Origin: Priestia megaterium
Lineage (GTDB): Bacteria > Bacillota > Bacilli > Bacillales > Bacillaceae_H
Assembly: GCA_008180335.1 (NCBI GenBank)
Contig: VTEF01000002.1
Span: 697,648-761,647, forward strand
Direction: 5' to 3'
Length of the DNA stretch: 64,000 nt
Part shown: one piece after another, positions 1 to 7,837 of the stretch
How positions within the stretch are numbered: position 1 is the stretch's first letter
How the letters are laid out: every line of letters begins with the position of its first letter
The notes under the pieces: model-generated
The model's database searches: none
The model's input: only the letters and a program-made list of their open reading frames with translations
Told to the model about the DNA's origin: nothing
Made by a program: the position numbers and the translations under genes

Positions 1-537
1 GAAGAAGATTTACTGCCTATTGCTAACATGATCGATCCAACTGCTTCTGTCTTATCTGTGAGAGGGAATGTTCTTGAACATGGCATGCCGCGCTTTTTCA
101 GACGATTGCAAGAAGGCGTATTTGATCTTGAAGATTTAGTATTTCGCACAAACGAGCTGAATGACTTTTTAGAAGAAGCGGCAAATAAGTATTCGTTTGA
201 CCGAAAAAATATCGTAGCAATTGGTTATTCTAACGGAGCGAATATTGCAGGAAGCTTATTAGTTCATTTTCAATATTCGTTAAAAGGAGCTATTTTACTC
301 CATCCCATGGTTCCAAGACGAGATATAGAGGTGCCAGAGGCGGCAAACTTGCCTGTATTTATTGGAGCAGGAACCAATGATCTGATTTGTTCAGCAGAAG
401 AAACAATCGAATTAGCTGAACTATTAGAAAAAGCAGGAGCAAACGTAGATGTGCATTGGGAGTCTTTTGGTCATCAGCTAACGCGGCCGGAAATTGACGC
501 AGCCAAAGAGTGGTATAAGCACCAATTTACAACTTAA
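1..537 (+). CDS. mhqD: MhqD-type carboxylesterase, 5' end cut by window
   Basis: The frame is open from base 1, so the N-terminus lies outside the window. The visible part is an alpha/beta-hydrolase of the phospholipase/carboxylesterase family. The nucleophile elbow GYSNGA has its Ser codon at 229-231, the acidic residue lies in GTND, and the catalytic His is in GHQLT near the end. The stretch SVRGNVLEHGMPRFFRR closely resembles Bacillus MhqD (YodD), a predicted hydrolase of the MhqR regulon induced by methylhydroquinone and other quinone or electrophile stress. Family identity is well supported; the physiological substrate is not known. A strong terminator follows. Confidence 0.85.
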   Translation, partial: EEDLLPIANMIDPTASVLSVRGNVLEHGMPRFFRRLQEGVFDLEDLVFRTNELNDFLEEAANKYSFDRKNIVAIGYSNGANIAGSLLVHFQYSLKGAILLHPMVPRRDIEVPEAANLPVFIGAGTNDLICSAEETIELAELLEKAGANVDVHWESFGHQLTRPEIDAAKEWYKHQFTT

Positions 538-548
538 AAATTAACGGA

Positions 549-583
549 AAAAAGCGGCTTCTTAGCAGGAGGCCGCTTTTTAG
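549..583 (+). terminator. Rho-independent terminator after mhqD
   Basis: An AAAGCGGC / GCCGCTTT stem with a loop of about 13 nt is followed directly by a T run. Confidence 0.85.
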
Positions 584-776
584 GTGTTTTCTAAAAAATA
601 AACGAAGACAGCAAATCAGCTTCTGTTTTTATAACTCTTGCAGGTTTTCGTAAATGTGAGACAATGATAATCAGATTATATTTGATTAAAAAAGCAAAAA
701 AAAAATGAAACAAAAGTCCTAAACAATCGTTATAATAAAGGCAGAATTTAAAAATAAGAAGGATGTTAAACAACGT

Positions 777-1490
777 ATGGATAATTTTATTAGTTGGATA
801 AGTGCGTCGTTACTTGTCGCTTTCTTGTGTTATACAGTCGGAGCATCTGCCCTGTATCGGCGTTTTGCGTCATCTGTTATTATAAAGGGAGCAAAAAAAC
901 ATAAAATTTCGTTAACCTTTGATGATGGTCCAAATCCAGTGTATACACCGAAACTTTTAGACTTATTAAAACAATATGATATGAAGGCGACTTTTTTTGT
1001 TGTCGGCACCATCGCGGAACAACACCCTCATATTTTACAGAGAATGGTGAAAGAAGGACATGAGGTGGCTATTCATCATCATCGTCATATAAGCGCTTGG
1101 CTTTTGACACCGTCTCAATTAAAAAAAGAGATTCAATTATGCAGTCAAGCAATTGAACGGATAACAGGTAAAAAACCACAGTTTTACAGACCTCCATGGG
1201 GACATTTAAATGTAAGCAGCATCGTGATGGCTTCTCCATATCAAGTAGTCATTTGGTCAGGTATCTTTGGCGACTGGTCATTAAAGACAACAACAGCGAC
1301 ATTAATTGAACAGCTAAAAAGTCATTTAGAAAGCGGCTCGATTTATGTATTGCATGATAATGGGGATACATTAGGAGCCGATGAAAAAGCACCTGAACAA
1401 ATGATAGAAGCGTTAAAAGAGTTCATTCCTTATGCAAAACAGCAAGGGTATACAAGTGAAACATTGCAAGAACTCATGAAAGAAGGGTAA
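777..1490 (+). CDS. Polysaccharide deacetylase (NodB domain), membrane anchored
   Basis: A 237-aa protein with an N-terminal hydrophobic segment (about residues 5-25) and a NodB/CE4 domain from about residue 42. Visible motifs: TFDDGPN (motif 1, metal-binding and base Asp), a His-rich IHHHRH motif 2, RPPWG (motif 3) and LHDNG (motif 5). CE4 enzymes remove N-acetyl groups from peptidoglycan or other GlcNAc polymers at the cell surface; the substrate here is unknown. The ATG at 777 lies about 13 nt after AAGAAGGAT, a rather long spacing. It is followed 16 nt later by a DedA gene and an overlapping UgtP-like glycosyltransferase, so these three form an envelope operon. Confidence 0.85.
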   Translation: MDNFISWISASLLVAFLCYTVGASALYRRFASSVIIKGAKKHKISLTFDDGPNPVYTPKLLDLLKQYDMKATFFVVGTIAEQHPHILQRMVKEGHEVAIHHHRHISAWLLTPSQLKKEIQLCSQAIERITGKKPQFYRPPWGHLNVSSIVMASPYQVVIWSGIFGDWSLKTTTATLIEQLKSHLESGSIYVLHDNGDTLGADEKAPEQMIEALKEFIPYAKQQGYTSETLQELMKEG

Positions 1491-1506
1491 GAAAGGAAGC
1501 ACGTTA

Positions 1507-2103
1507 GTGGATGTAACAATCGTTTCTCAGTATATAAAAGCATTTGGCTCCATTGTTATTCTTATTGTTTTATTTTGTGGGATTGTTGGGATTCCAGCAC
1601 CTGAAGAGTCATTTTTAATCGTATTAGGCATGTTCATTGCGAAGCATCAATTAGGCTTATACGAGTCAGTGATTCATGCATTTTTAGGTGTGATGCTTGG
1701 CATGCTTGTTTCCTATGCAATCGGAAGATATGTTGGCATGCCGTTTTTTTATAAATACGGAAAATACATTGGGTTAAATGAAGAAAAAATTCAAAAAGCT
1801 AATACAAGCTTTCATAAATATGGGGTATGGACTATTCTATTTGGTTTATTTATCCCTGGACTGCGACAAATCACGCCTTATTTAGCTGGAATGAGCCGGT
1901 TTCCATTTTTGCTTTATCTTTTCTTATCTTTTATTGGCAGTGTGATTTGGCTTATGACATTTTTGATAACGGGCTATTTTGTTGGAGATCGTGTTCAAAT
2001 TTCATATATCATTGTAGTAGCAGTTCTCATCTTGCTCATTTATTTACTCGTTAAAAGAAAGAGAAAAGCGAAAAAATGTCTTGAGAGGAGGGATGGTTCG
2101 TGA
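1507..2103 (+). CDS. DedA/SNARE-associated family membrane protein
   Basis: A 198-aa integral membrane protein starting at GTG, with AAGAAAGGAAG just upstream. It has the DedA family pattern: an early hydrophobic helix, the GIPAPEE segment, a re-entrant-like stretch, then PFFYKYGKYIGL and a conserved FIPGLRQITPYLAG motif, ending in two transmembrane helices and a basic tail. DedA proteins include flippases for undecaprenyl phosphate and phosphatidylethanolamine, so a role in recycling a lipid carrier would fit the flanking deacetylase and glycosyltransferase. That role is inference. The stop codon overlaps the GTG of the next gene by 4 bases, implying translational coupling. Confidence 0.85.
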   Translation: MDVTIVSQYIKAFGSIVILIVLFCGIVGIPAPEESFLIVLGMFIAKHQLGLYESVIHAFLGVMLGMLVSYAIGRYVGMPFFYKYGKYIGLNEEKIQKANTSFHKYGVWTILFGLFIPGLRQITPYLAGMSRFPFLLYLFLSFIGSVIWLMTFLITGYFVGDRVQISYIIVVAVLILLIYLLVKRKRKAKKCLERRDGS

Positions 2104-3230
2104 AAAAAATTTTATTTTTACCGCTTTTTCAAATGCCATCTGGTCATCATCAAGTAGCTGATGCCATAATGGATACTTTTGCTGAACGATTTTCAAATGT
2201 ATCATGTCAAAAAGTTGATTGTTTAAGCTATTGGAGCAAGCCGCTTGAACAGTTAATTTCTTCACTGTATATGAAGTGGATTTCTGTTTTCCCAAAGCAA
2301 TTTGAAAACTTTTACTACGAGCATGTTTATAAAGAAGGCAATCATACATGCGATGACTTTGTCGTGAAAAGCTGGCCTATTATTGAATATCATATGAAGA
2401 AACTATTAGACTCAGAAAATCCTGATATTATTGTTTGTACACATAGTTTTCCTTCTAGAGTCATTAGTGGTATGAAGGAAAAAAATATGATTCATATACC
2501 TGTTGTTAATGTATATACCGACTTTTTAGTAAGTGATGTATGGGGAAAGGATGGAATTGACATTCACTGTGTTCCTGATCAAGAAACAAAGCAATTTCTA
2601 CAAAATGTTCATCAGGTGCCTTCAGAGACGATTCATGTGACAGGCATTCCTATTCATGAAGCTTTTTTACAAAAAAGAACCGCGTTGCACCAAAAGGAAA
2701 AGCATATTCTCATTGCAGGAGGAAACGCGGGGCTTGGTAATGTCAAAAAAATGCTCGAGCATATACCGGTGAACAGTCCTTATATGTATCATGTACTTTG
2801 CGGCAAAAACAAAAAACTATTTAACGAGCTTTTAAAACGAAATCATCCTCGCATTAAGCCGTTATCCTATGTGACATCGCGTGTTGAAATGAATCATTTA
2901 TATGAAAAGGCTAGTGCCATCGTTACAAAGGCAGGAGGAGTAACCATTAGTGAATCATTACACAAGCGGTTACCTATTTTCATTCACTCGTCATTGCCTG
3001 GTCAAGAGCAGATTAATATTGAATATTTAAAACGTAAAGGATTGTTAATTCCGCTAAATGAGTTAAATTCACTTGAAACTCAATTAAAAGAAGTTCTTGA
3101 AAATGATATGAAACGGAATCGTTTAATTAAGAATATGGATAGATATATCGCAAGCTTAGACGAAAGTGTTCCGGATATATTGGCTGATTGCTTTCATTTA
3201 TATCAGTATGAAACGAGTCAAAATCAATAG
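2100..3230 (+). CDS. UgtP/MGDG synthase-like glycosyltransferase (GT28)
   Basis: A 376-aa protein with the N-terminal MGDG-synthase signature GHHQVADAIMD, where galactolipid and UgtP-type enzymes bind the diacylglycerol acceptor. A GT28 C-terminal nucleotide-sugar domain follows (ILIAGGNAGLGNVKKML and TKAGGVTISESLHKRLPIF). It resembles Bacillus UgtP/YkoN proteins, which glucosylate diacylglycerol. The GTG start overlaps the DedA stop and has the strong Shine-Dalgarno GAGAGGAGG. With deacetylase, DedA and a lipid glycosyltransferase in one operon, a surface glycolipid role is likely. The donor sugar cannot be read from the sequence. Confidence 0.8.
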   Translation: MKKILFLPLFQMPSGHHQVADAIMDTFAERFSNVSCQKVDCLSYWSKPLEQLISSLYMKWISVFPKQFENFYYEHVYKEGNHTCDDFVVKSWPIIEYHMKKLLDSENPDIIVCTHSFPSRVISGMKEKNMIHIPVVNVYTDFLVSDVWGKDGIDIHCVPDQETKQFLQNVHQVPSETIHVTGIPIHEAFLQKRTALHQKEKHILIAGGNAGLGNVKKMLEHIPVNSPYMYHVLCGKNKKLFNELLKRNHPRIKPLSYVTSRVEMNHLYEKASAIVTKAGGVTISESLHKRLPIFIHSSLPGQEQINIEYLKRKGLLIPLNELNSLETQLKEVLENDMKRNRLIKNMDRYIASLDESVPDILADCFHLYQYETSQNQ

Positions 3231-3310
3231 AAGAAAGCAAATAATTGATGAGCGGTAGAAGGATTCGGTAAACTAAAGATATAAATTCAGAAGTAGCAGC
3301 TTATGAAAGT

Positions 3311-3326
3311 GTAACAAGGTTGTTAC
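3311..3326. promoter_or_regulatory. Inverted repeat upstream of nfrA-type gene
   Basis: GTAACAAGGTTGTTAC is a 7-2-7 perfect inverted repeat ending only 5 bases before the Shine-Dalgarno at 3331. It could be an operator or a small mRNA hairpin. The regulator is unknown. Confidence 0.4.
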
Positions 3327-3346
3327 TGTCAAAAGGAGCAATGAAT

Positions 3347-4096
3347 ATGAATCAATTGATAGAAACGATTTTAAATCATCGATCTGTTCGGCAATATGAA
3401 GACAAACTCTTAACAGATGAACAAATTCATTCAATTGTAAAAAGTGCACAAGCTGCTTCTACTTCTAGTTATATTCAAGCCTACTCAATTATTGGTGTGA
3501 AAAATAAAGAAATAAAACGCCGGTTAGCACAATTAGCTGGAAATCAGCCATATGTTGAAAAAAATGGCCATTTGTTTATTTTCTGTGCAGATTTACATCG
3601 TCATGATGTCATCGCAGAAATGGAACAAAAGGAATTGACTACATCGCTTGAAAGTACGGAAAAGTTTATGGTTTCTTTAATCGATGCATCGCTTGCTGCA
3701 CAGAATGCTGCGCTCGCTGCTGAATCAATGGGATTAGGGATTTGCTATATTGGTGGTTTGCGAAATGAGTTAACGGAAGTGACTGAGCTGTTAAAGCTTC
3801 CTGACCATGTTATCCCGCTATTTGGCTTGACTGTCGGGTATCCTGCAAGAGAAACAGATAAAAAGCCGAGGTTACCATTAGAAAATGTGTATCATGAAGA
3901 AATCTATCAACAGGATACAGAGAAATATAAGCAGCAGTTGCATCAATATAATCAATTAATATCTTCATATTATGAAAAGCGTACAAATGGAAAGCGAAAA
4001 GATACATGGACTGGGCAAATGGCTCATATGCTCTCGAATCCAACACGTATGTATATGAAAGAGTTTGTTGAAGAAAAAGGTTTTAATAAAAAATAA
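3347..4096 (+). CDS. nfrA: NfrA-type NADPH-dependent nitro/FMN reductase
   Basis: A 249-aa flavoprotein of the nitroreductase superfamily. It opens with NQLIETILNHRSVRQYED, the FMN-phosphate binding motif (HRSVR) typical of NfsA/NfrA. Other family elements are ASTSSYIQAYSIIG and GLGICYIGGLRN. Length matches Bacillus NfrA (about 249 aa) when the second ATG (3347) is used; AAAAGGAG lies 8 nt upstream of it but only 2 nt from the ATG at 3341. The enzyme reduces nitro compounds, quinones or free flavin. In Bacillus subtilis nfrA is Spx and stress induced; here only the upstream inverted repeat is visible. Confidence 0.85.
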   Translation: MNQLIETILNHRSVRQYEDKLLTDEQIHSIVKSAQAASTSSYIQAYSIIGVKNKEIKRRLAQLAGNQPYVEKNGHLFIFCADLHRHDVIAEMEQKELTTSLESTEKFMVSLIDASLAAQNAALAAESMGLGICYIGGLRNELTEVTELLKLPDHVIPLFGLTVGYPARETDKKPRLPLENVYHEEIYQQDTEKYKQQLHQYNQLISSYYEKRTNGKRKDTWTGQMAHMLSNPTRMYMKEFVEEKGFNKK

Positions 4097-4154
4097 ACAT
4101 TGCATAAAGCAAAACTTTATCAGTGGAGTTCATATTGTTTGTTAAGAGCAGGAG

Positions 4155-4184
4155 AAAAGCTAGCTATACAAAGCTAGCTTTTTA
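4155..4184 (+). terminator. Rho-independent terminator after nfrA
   Basis: An AAAAGCTAGCT / AGCTAGCTTTT stem with a short loop is followed by T-rich sequence. Confidence 0.8.
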
Positions 4185-4538
4185 TTTTTATGGAGTAAAG
4201 CAGAAATAACAATAGAAGTAACAGGGCAAATAAAAAGATTAGACCAAATATCATTTTCGATTATCTACTATTGAGAAATAAAGAGATGCATCATCAAACC
4301 GAAAAAAACGGATAAAAAAGGAAGTTTAAATCGATATATTCAGATATTTTATGAATGTATACAAAATGTTTATTCGTTTATTTTGAAAGGTTTATCATAT
4401 AGACAAATTGTCAGAAATATTACAGCTTTATGATAAAAAAAGCTTTATTTTGTAATATAAGTAGAATATTCCTGTAATGGCAGTGAAATGTCTAGGTGAT
4501 ATCATTCAATCATTGAGTAAATAAGGAGGTATTCGAAA
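4185..4538. other. AT-rich intergenic region and leader of LysM/3D gene
   Basis: About 350 bases without a credible gene. It must hold the promoter of the downstream cell-wall gene. No known riboswitch consensus was seen; in particular I could not find the conserved blocks of the ydaO c-di-AMP class that precedes some Bacillus wall-hydrolase genes. Confidence 0.6.
4451..4467 (+). promoter_or_regulatory. Possible WalR box
   Basis: TGTAAT-5 bases-TAGAAT is one mismatch class away from the WalR consensus (two TGTWAH half-sites spaced by 5). WalRK controls the related LysM/3D gene yocH in B. subtilis, which makes the site plausible, but it is a weak match. Confidence 0.25.
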
Positions 4539-5522
4539 ATGAAAAAATTAATATTTACTCTAGGAACGACAGCAATCCTTTCAGCAGGATTTGCAGGCGG
4601 AGCATCTGCAAGTGGAACGTATCAAGTACAAGAAGGTGATACGTTATGGAAAATCGCTCAAAAGCATGAAGTGAGCGTAAACGAATTAAAAGATGCAAAT
4701 AACTTAACATCAACGATTATTTACCCAAATCAGAATTTAAATGTATCTATTATAAAAGAAATTACTCATAGAGTTGAGCACGGCGACACGTTATGGTCAA
4801 TTGCTCAAAAATATGGCGTAACGGTTGATCAAATTAAAGCTTGGAATGAACTAGCAAATGACGTCATTTTCCCAGGTCAAAAATTTGCAATTGAAGCGAG
4901 CAGTGCGTCTCAACAATCACAACCAGTAGCGGTTCAAGAAAAAGCTGCTGCACCAGTTGCTAAAGCTGAACCAGCTCAAGAAGCTGCTGAGCCAGCGCCA
5001 CAGCCGGAGCCAACTCAAGAAGCTGCTGAGCCAGCGCCACAGCCGGAGCCAGCTCAAGAAGCTGCTGCACCAGCGCCACAGCCGGAGCCAGCTCAAGAAG
5101 CTGCTGCACCAGCGCCACAGCCGGAGCCAGCTCAAGAAGTTGCTGCACCAGCGCCACAGCCGGAGCCAGCTCAAGAAGTTGCTGCGCCACAGCCGGAGCC
5201 AGCTCAAGAACAACCTGCTGAACAAGCACAAGGCAAGAAATTAACAGTAGAAGCAACTGCATACACAGCAAATTGTGCAGGATGTAGCGGTATAACTGCT
5301 ACGGGTGTAAACTTAAAAGCTAATCCAAATCAAAAAGTAATTGCTGTAGATCCTAGCGTTATCCCATTAGGTTCAAGAGTATATGTTGAAGGTTACGGTG
5401 AAGCAATCGCTGCTGATACTGGCGGTGCGATTAAAGGTAATAAAATCGATGTATTCGTTCCTTCACAATCGACTGCTCAGCAGTGGGGACGTAAAACTGT
5501 TACTGTTACAGTGTTAAACTAA
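4539..5522 (+). CDS. Secreted LysM-LysM-3D cell-wall protein with PEPAQE repeats
   Basis: A 327-aa protein with a Sec signal peptide (cleavage after ASA, residue 24). Two LysM peptidoglycan-binding modules follow (about residues 27-70 and 74-119, each with GDTLW.IAQK). Next comes a low-complexity Pro/Glu/Gln/Ala linker (about 140-230) and a C-terminal 3D domain (about 233-327). The three conserved aspartates lie in AVDPSVIPLG, AADTGG and IDVFV. This is the architecture of Bacillus YocH and YabE/Rpf-like murein hydrolases, probably lytic transglycosylases acting outside the cell. It starts at ATG after AAGGAGGT. The linker is built of 13-residue tandem repeats. Confidence 0.9.
   Translation: MKKLIFTLGTTAILSAGFAGGASASGTYQVQEGDTLWKIAQKHEVSVNELKDANNLTSTIIYPNQNLNVSIIKEITHRVEHGDTLWSIAQKYGVTVDQIKAWNELANDVIFPGQKFAIEASSASQQSQPVAVQEKAAAPVAKAEPAQEAAEPAPQPEPTQEAAEPAPQPEPAQEAAAPAPQPEPAQEAAAPAPQPEPAQEVAAPAPQPEPAQEVAAPQPEPAQEQPAEQAQGKKLTVEATAYTANCAGCSGITATGVNLKANPNQKVIAVDPSVIPLGSRVYVEGYGEAIAADTGGAIKGNKIDVFVPSQSTAQQWGRKTVTVTVLN
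4965..5222 (+). repeat. 39-bp in-frame tandem repeats in LysM/3D gene
   Basis: About five near-identical 39-bp units (13 aa, PEPAQEAAxPAPQ) plus two shortened units encode the linker. Unit-to-unit differences are only a few bases (A/T and E/A/V changes), so copy number is likely to vary between strains. Confidence 0.9.
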
Positions 5523-5538
5523 TAGATTCGTATAGTAG

Positions 5539-5573
5539 AAAAAGAGATATCCTTTATCGGATATCTCTTTTTT
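5539..5573. terminator. Bidirectional terminator between LysM/3D gene and citR
   Basis: AAAAGAGATATCC / GGATATCTCTTTT stem with a 6-nt loop; A and T runs on both sides allow function on both strands for the convergent genes. Confidence 0.85.
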
Positions 5574-5595
5574 GTTTTATGAACGTATCGAAGCT

Positions 5596-6471
5596 TTATG
5601 TGTACTGATGTTCTAATAAAAATGCCAAAAACTCTTGTTCAAATGTGTGGCGATGCTTTGTGATGGCGTAGGTTCTTGTCTTTGGTAAATCGATTGAAGG
5701 ACAAGGCACTTCAATTAGTGTTCCATTTAATAATTCGGTCCGGACAGCTGATCTTGGAATAAATGAAATCCCTAATTCTTCTTCGATAAACCGTTTCGTA
5801 ATATGAGTTTGAGAAACTTTCATTGTTTTTAATTGAGGAAATTGCAGCTTTAACTGTTTAATTAGATCATCCCAATAGATCGGATGATTGTGAGTAAGCA
5901 AATGATATTGATTAAATAGTGTTCGTTCATTCAACCCTTTATTCATCTGACTTCCATCGTGTGGAGCGACTAAAATGACATCATCTTCATAGATGGTTTG
6001 GCATTGCAATTTTGGATTAAAAGTAGGCACACGAGAAATCCCGATATCGACTTCTTCATCCATTACCACTTGCTCAATTTCTAACGAATCAAGAATAACA
6101 ACCGAAAATTCTATTTCCTTATGGCTTTTTAAATATTGTCTTAATACAGAAGGCAAAAGCGTATCTGCAATTAACGGAGAAATAGCAATTGAAAATTTCG
6201 AACGGTAACCTTGCGTAAAGGAGTGGAGTTCTTCTAAGCCTTCTTGATAAATAAATAATAAGCGCCGTGCCGTATGTAAATAACGTCTTCCTTCTTCGGT
6301 TAAGAGCACTTTTTTATTCGTTCTTTCGAGTAATTTTACGCCGACTTCTTTTTCTAATTGTTTAATATGAACGCTCACAGATGGTTGTGAGATATATAAT
6401 ACATCCGCTGCTTTTCGAAAATTTTGATGTTCTGCAACTGTAACAAATGTACGTATCCAAGCTAATTCCAA
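5596..6471 (-). CDS. citR: LysR-type regulator CitR
   Basis: A 291-aa LysR-family regulator. The N-terminal winged helix-turn-helix (AADVLYISQPSVSVHIKQLE, about residues 21-40) is followed by a LysR substrate-binding domain. It is divergent to citA and matches B. subtilis CitR in length (291 aa) and position. In B. subtilis CitR represses the minor citrate synthase gene citA. The 110-base shared intergenic region contains AT-rich inverted stretches that would hold the T-N11-A operator. The assignment rests on family plus gene order and is good; effector unknown. Confidence 0.85.
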   Translation of the reverse strand: MELAWIRTFVTVAEHQNFRKAADVLYISQPSVSVHIKQLEKEVGVKLLERTNKKVLLTEEGRRYLHTARRLLFIYQEGLEELHSFTQGYRSKFSIAISPLIADTLLPSVLRQYLKSHKEIEFSVVILDSLEIEQVVMDEEVDIGISRVPTFNPKLQCQTIYEDDVILVAPHDGSQMNKGLNERTLFNQYHLLTHNHPIYWDDLIKQLKLQFPQLKTMKVSQTHITKRFIEEELGISFIPRSAVRTELLNGTLIEVPCPSIDLPKTRTYAITKHRHTFEQEFLAFLLEHQYT

Positions 6472-6525
6472 TTACTGTACCTCCATTGATTAAAATTATT
6501 AATTAATAACTTTAAAAATAATTAA

Positions 6526-6554
6526 TGTTATGAATTGATGTTTTTTTATATAAT
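6526..6554 (+). promoter_or_regulatory. Likely citA promoter
   Basis: A perfect TATAAT (6549-6554) lies 30 bases before the citA start. The -35 region (TGTTAT, 17 bases away) is poor, as expected for a promoter under LysR control. Confidence 0.4.
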
Positions 6555-6583
6555 AGTAACAAATTGCAGGAGGGATGTAAAAG

Positions 6584-7681
6584 ATGATTTTTCATGGTCT
6601 AAAAGGAATAACCTGTACAGAAACAGCCATTAGTCATATTGATGGAGACAATGGTCAACTAATCTATCGCGGTTATGATATTAACTATTTAACAAAAAAT
6701 CATACATTTGTGGAAGTTGCGTACTTGTTATGGTTTGGAGAGTTGCCAAATCAACAAGAGCTGAACTGGTTAACAAATGAGCTAAAAGCAAGAAGAGTAC
6801 TATCTGACAGCACGAAGCAACTAATCAAGCTATTGCCAGAAGATATGGATATGATGAGCGTAATGAGCACAGTTATTGCATCATTAAATACAGCAACTTT
6901 TAACCAAATGACAGAAATTGAACAGTCTATGATGTTAACTGCAATTATGCCTTCTATTATTGGCTATCGCAAAAGTGTGCAGAAAAATTACGTAATAGAT
7001 GAAAAAATAACTGAAGATTTAAATCATATCGAATATTTCTTGCATATGTTGACAGACAAAAAACCAGAGCCAACTCATGTAAAAGCGCTAGATACGTATA
7101 TGATTTTAACAATTGAGCATGGACTCAATGCATCTACATTTTCTAGCCGTGTAACAGCATCTACAGAATCGGATATGGTAGCGGCCGTTACATCAGCAAT
7201 AGGTACAATGAAAGGACCTTTGCATGGAGGTGCACCAACTGGAGTATTAGATTTGCTAGAAGAAGTGGCTTCATCACAAAATTCAGTTCAATTAATCGAA
7301 CAAAAAATTAATAGTGGCGAAAAATTGATGGGGTTTGGACATCGCGTGTATAAAACAACAGATCCGCGTGCGATTGCATTAAAAGAAAAGTTAATTGATA
7401 TGAAAGGAAATGATGAATGGTTAGATCTAGCAATGAATGTTGAAGAAATAACCATTGATGCATTAAATCGTTTAAAGCTAGGCCGCGGCATTTATACGAA
7501 TGTTGAATTTTATGCAGCAGCCATTATGAAGGCTATTGATATGGATCCAGCACTGTTTACGCCTACATTTACGTCAAGCCGCGTAGTCGGTTGGACAACC
7601 CATGTAATGGAACAAGCAGAAAATAATGTTATTTTCAGACCTCAGTCTACGTATATAGGAAAATTTTTAACTCATGTATAA
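6584..7681 (+). CDS. citA: Citrate synthase CitA (minor isozyme)
   Basis: A 365-aa citrate synthase condensing acetyl-CoA with oxaloacetate in the TCA cycle. It has the expected early motif DGDNGQLIYRGYDI and the two catalytic histidines, H214 in GPLHGGAP and H253 in GFGHRVY. At the third catalytic position, where the family normally has Asp (NVDF), this protein reads NVEF with E308. Length and divergent pairing with a LysR gene match B. subtilis citR-citA; the main isozyme CitZ is not in the window. It starts at ATG after GCAGGAGGGATG and a strong terminator follows. Confidence 0.88.
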   Translation: MIFHGLKGITCTETAISHIDGDNGQLIYRGYDINYLTKNHTFVEVAYLLWFGELPNQQELNWLTNELKARRVLSDSTKQLIKLLPEDMDMMSVMSTVIASLNTATFNQMTEIEQSMMLTAIMPSIIGYRKSVQKNYVIDEKITEDLNHIEYFLHMLTDKKPEPTHVKALDTYMILTIEHGLNASTFSSRVTASTESDMVAAVTSAIGTMKGPLHGGAPTGVLDLLEEVASSQNSVQLIEQKINSGEKLMGFGHRVYKTTDPRAIALKEKLIDMKGNDEWLDLAMNVEEITIDALNRLKLGRGIYTNVEFYAAAIMKAIDMDPALFTPTFTSSRVVGWTTHVMEQAENNVIFRPQSTYIGKFLTHV

Positions 7682-7692
7682 CGGTTGAATAA

Positions 7693-7734
7693 GAAAAACA
7701 TCTCCGAAATAAATAGAGTCGGAGATGTTTTTCT
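7693..7734 (+). terminator. Rho-independent terminator after citA
   Basis: A 14-bp AAAAACATCTCCGA / TCGGAGATGTTTTT stem followed by a T-rich tail. Confidence 0.88.
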
Positions 7735-7742
7735 TGCTTTTA

Positions 7743-7751
7743 TGATATAAT
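7743..7751 (+). promoter_or_regulatory. Extended -10 promoter for TrpD2-like gene
   Basis: TGATATAAT is an extended -10 (TGnTATAAT) placed just after the citA terminator. No good -35 is visible, consistent with the extended -10 class. Confidence 0.5.
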
Positions 7752-7837
7752 GACAAAAATATAAATTTTCAAAAAAGTTTATGTGGCGATCAACAACGCA
7801 TGGAACGTTGATGTGTAAAAGGATGTGTTCAGTTTTT

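Noticed and set aside
4185-4538. Possible ydaO-type c-di-AMP riboswitch before the LysM/3D gene
   Set aside because: Expected conserved blocks were looked for and not found.
4917-5271. Long open frames on both strands over the LysM/3D repeat region
   Set aside because: They arise from the 39-bp tandem repeat; their products are low-complexity repeats without ribosome sites, overlapping a well-supported gene.
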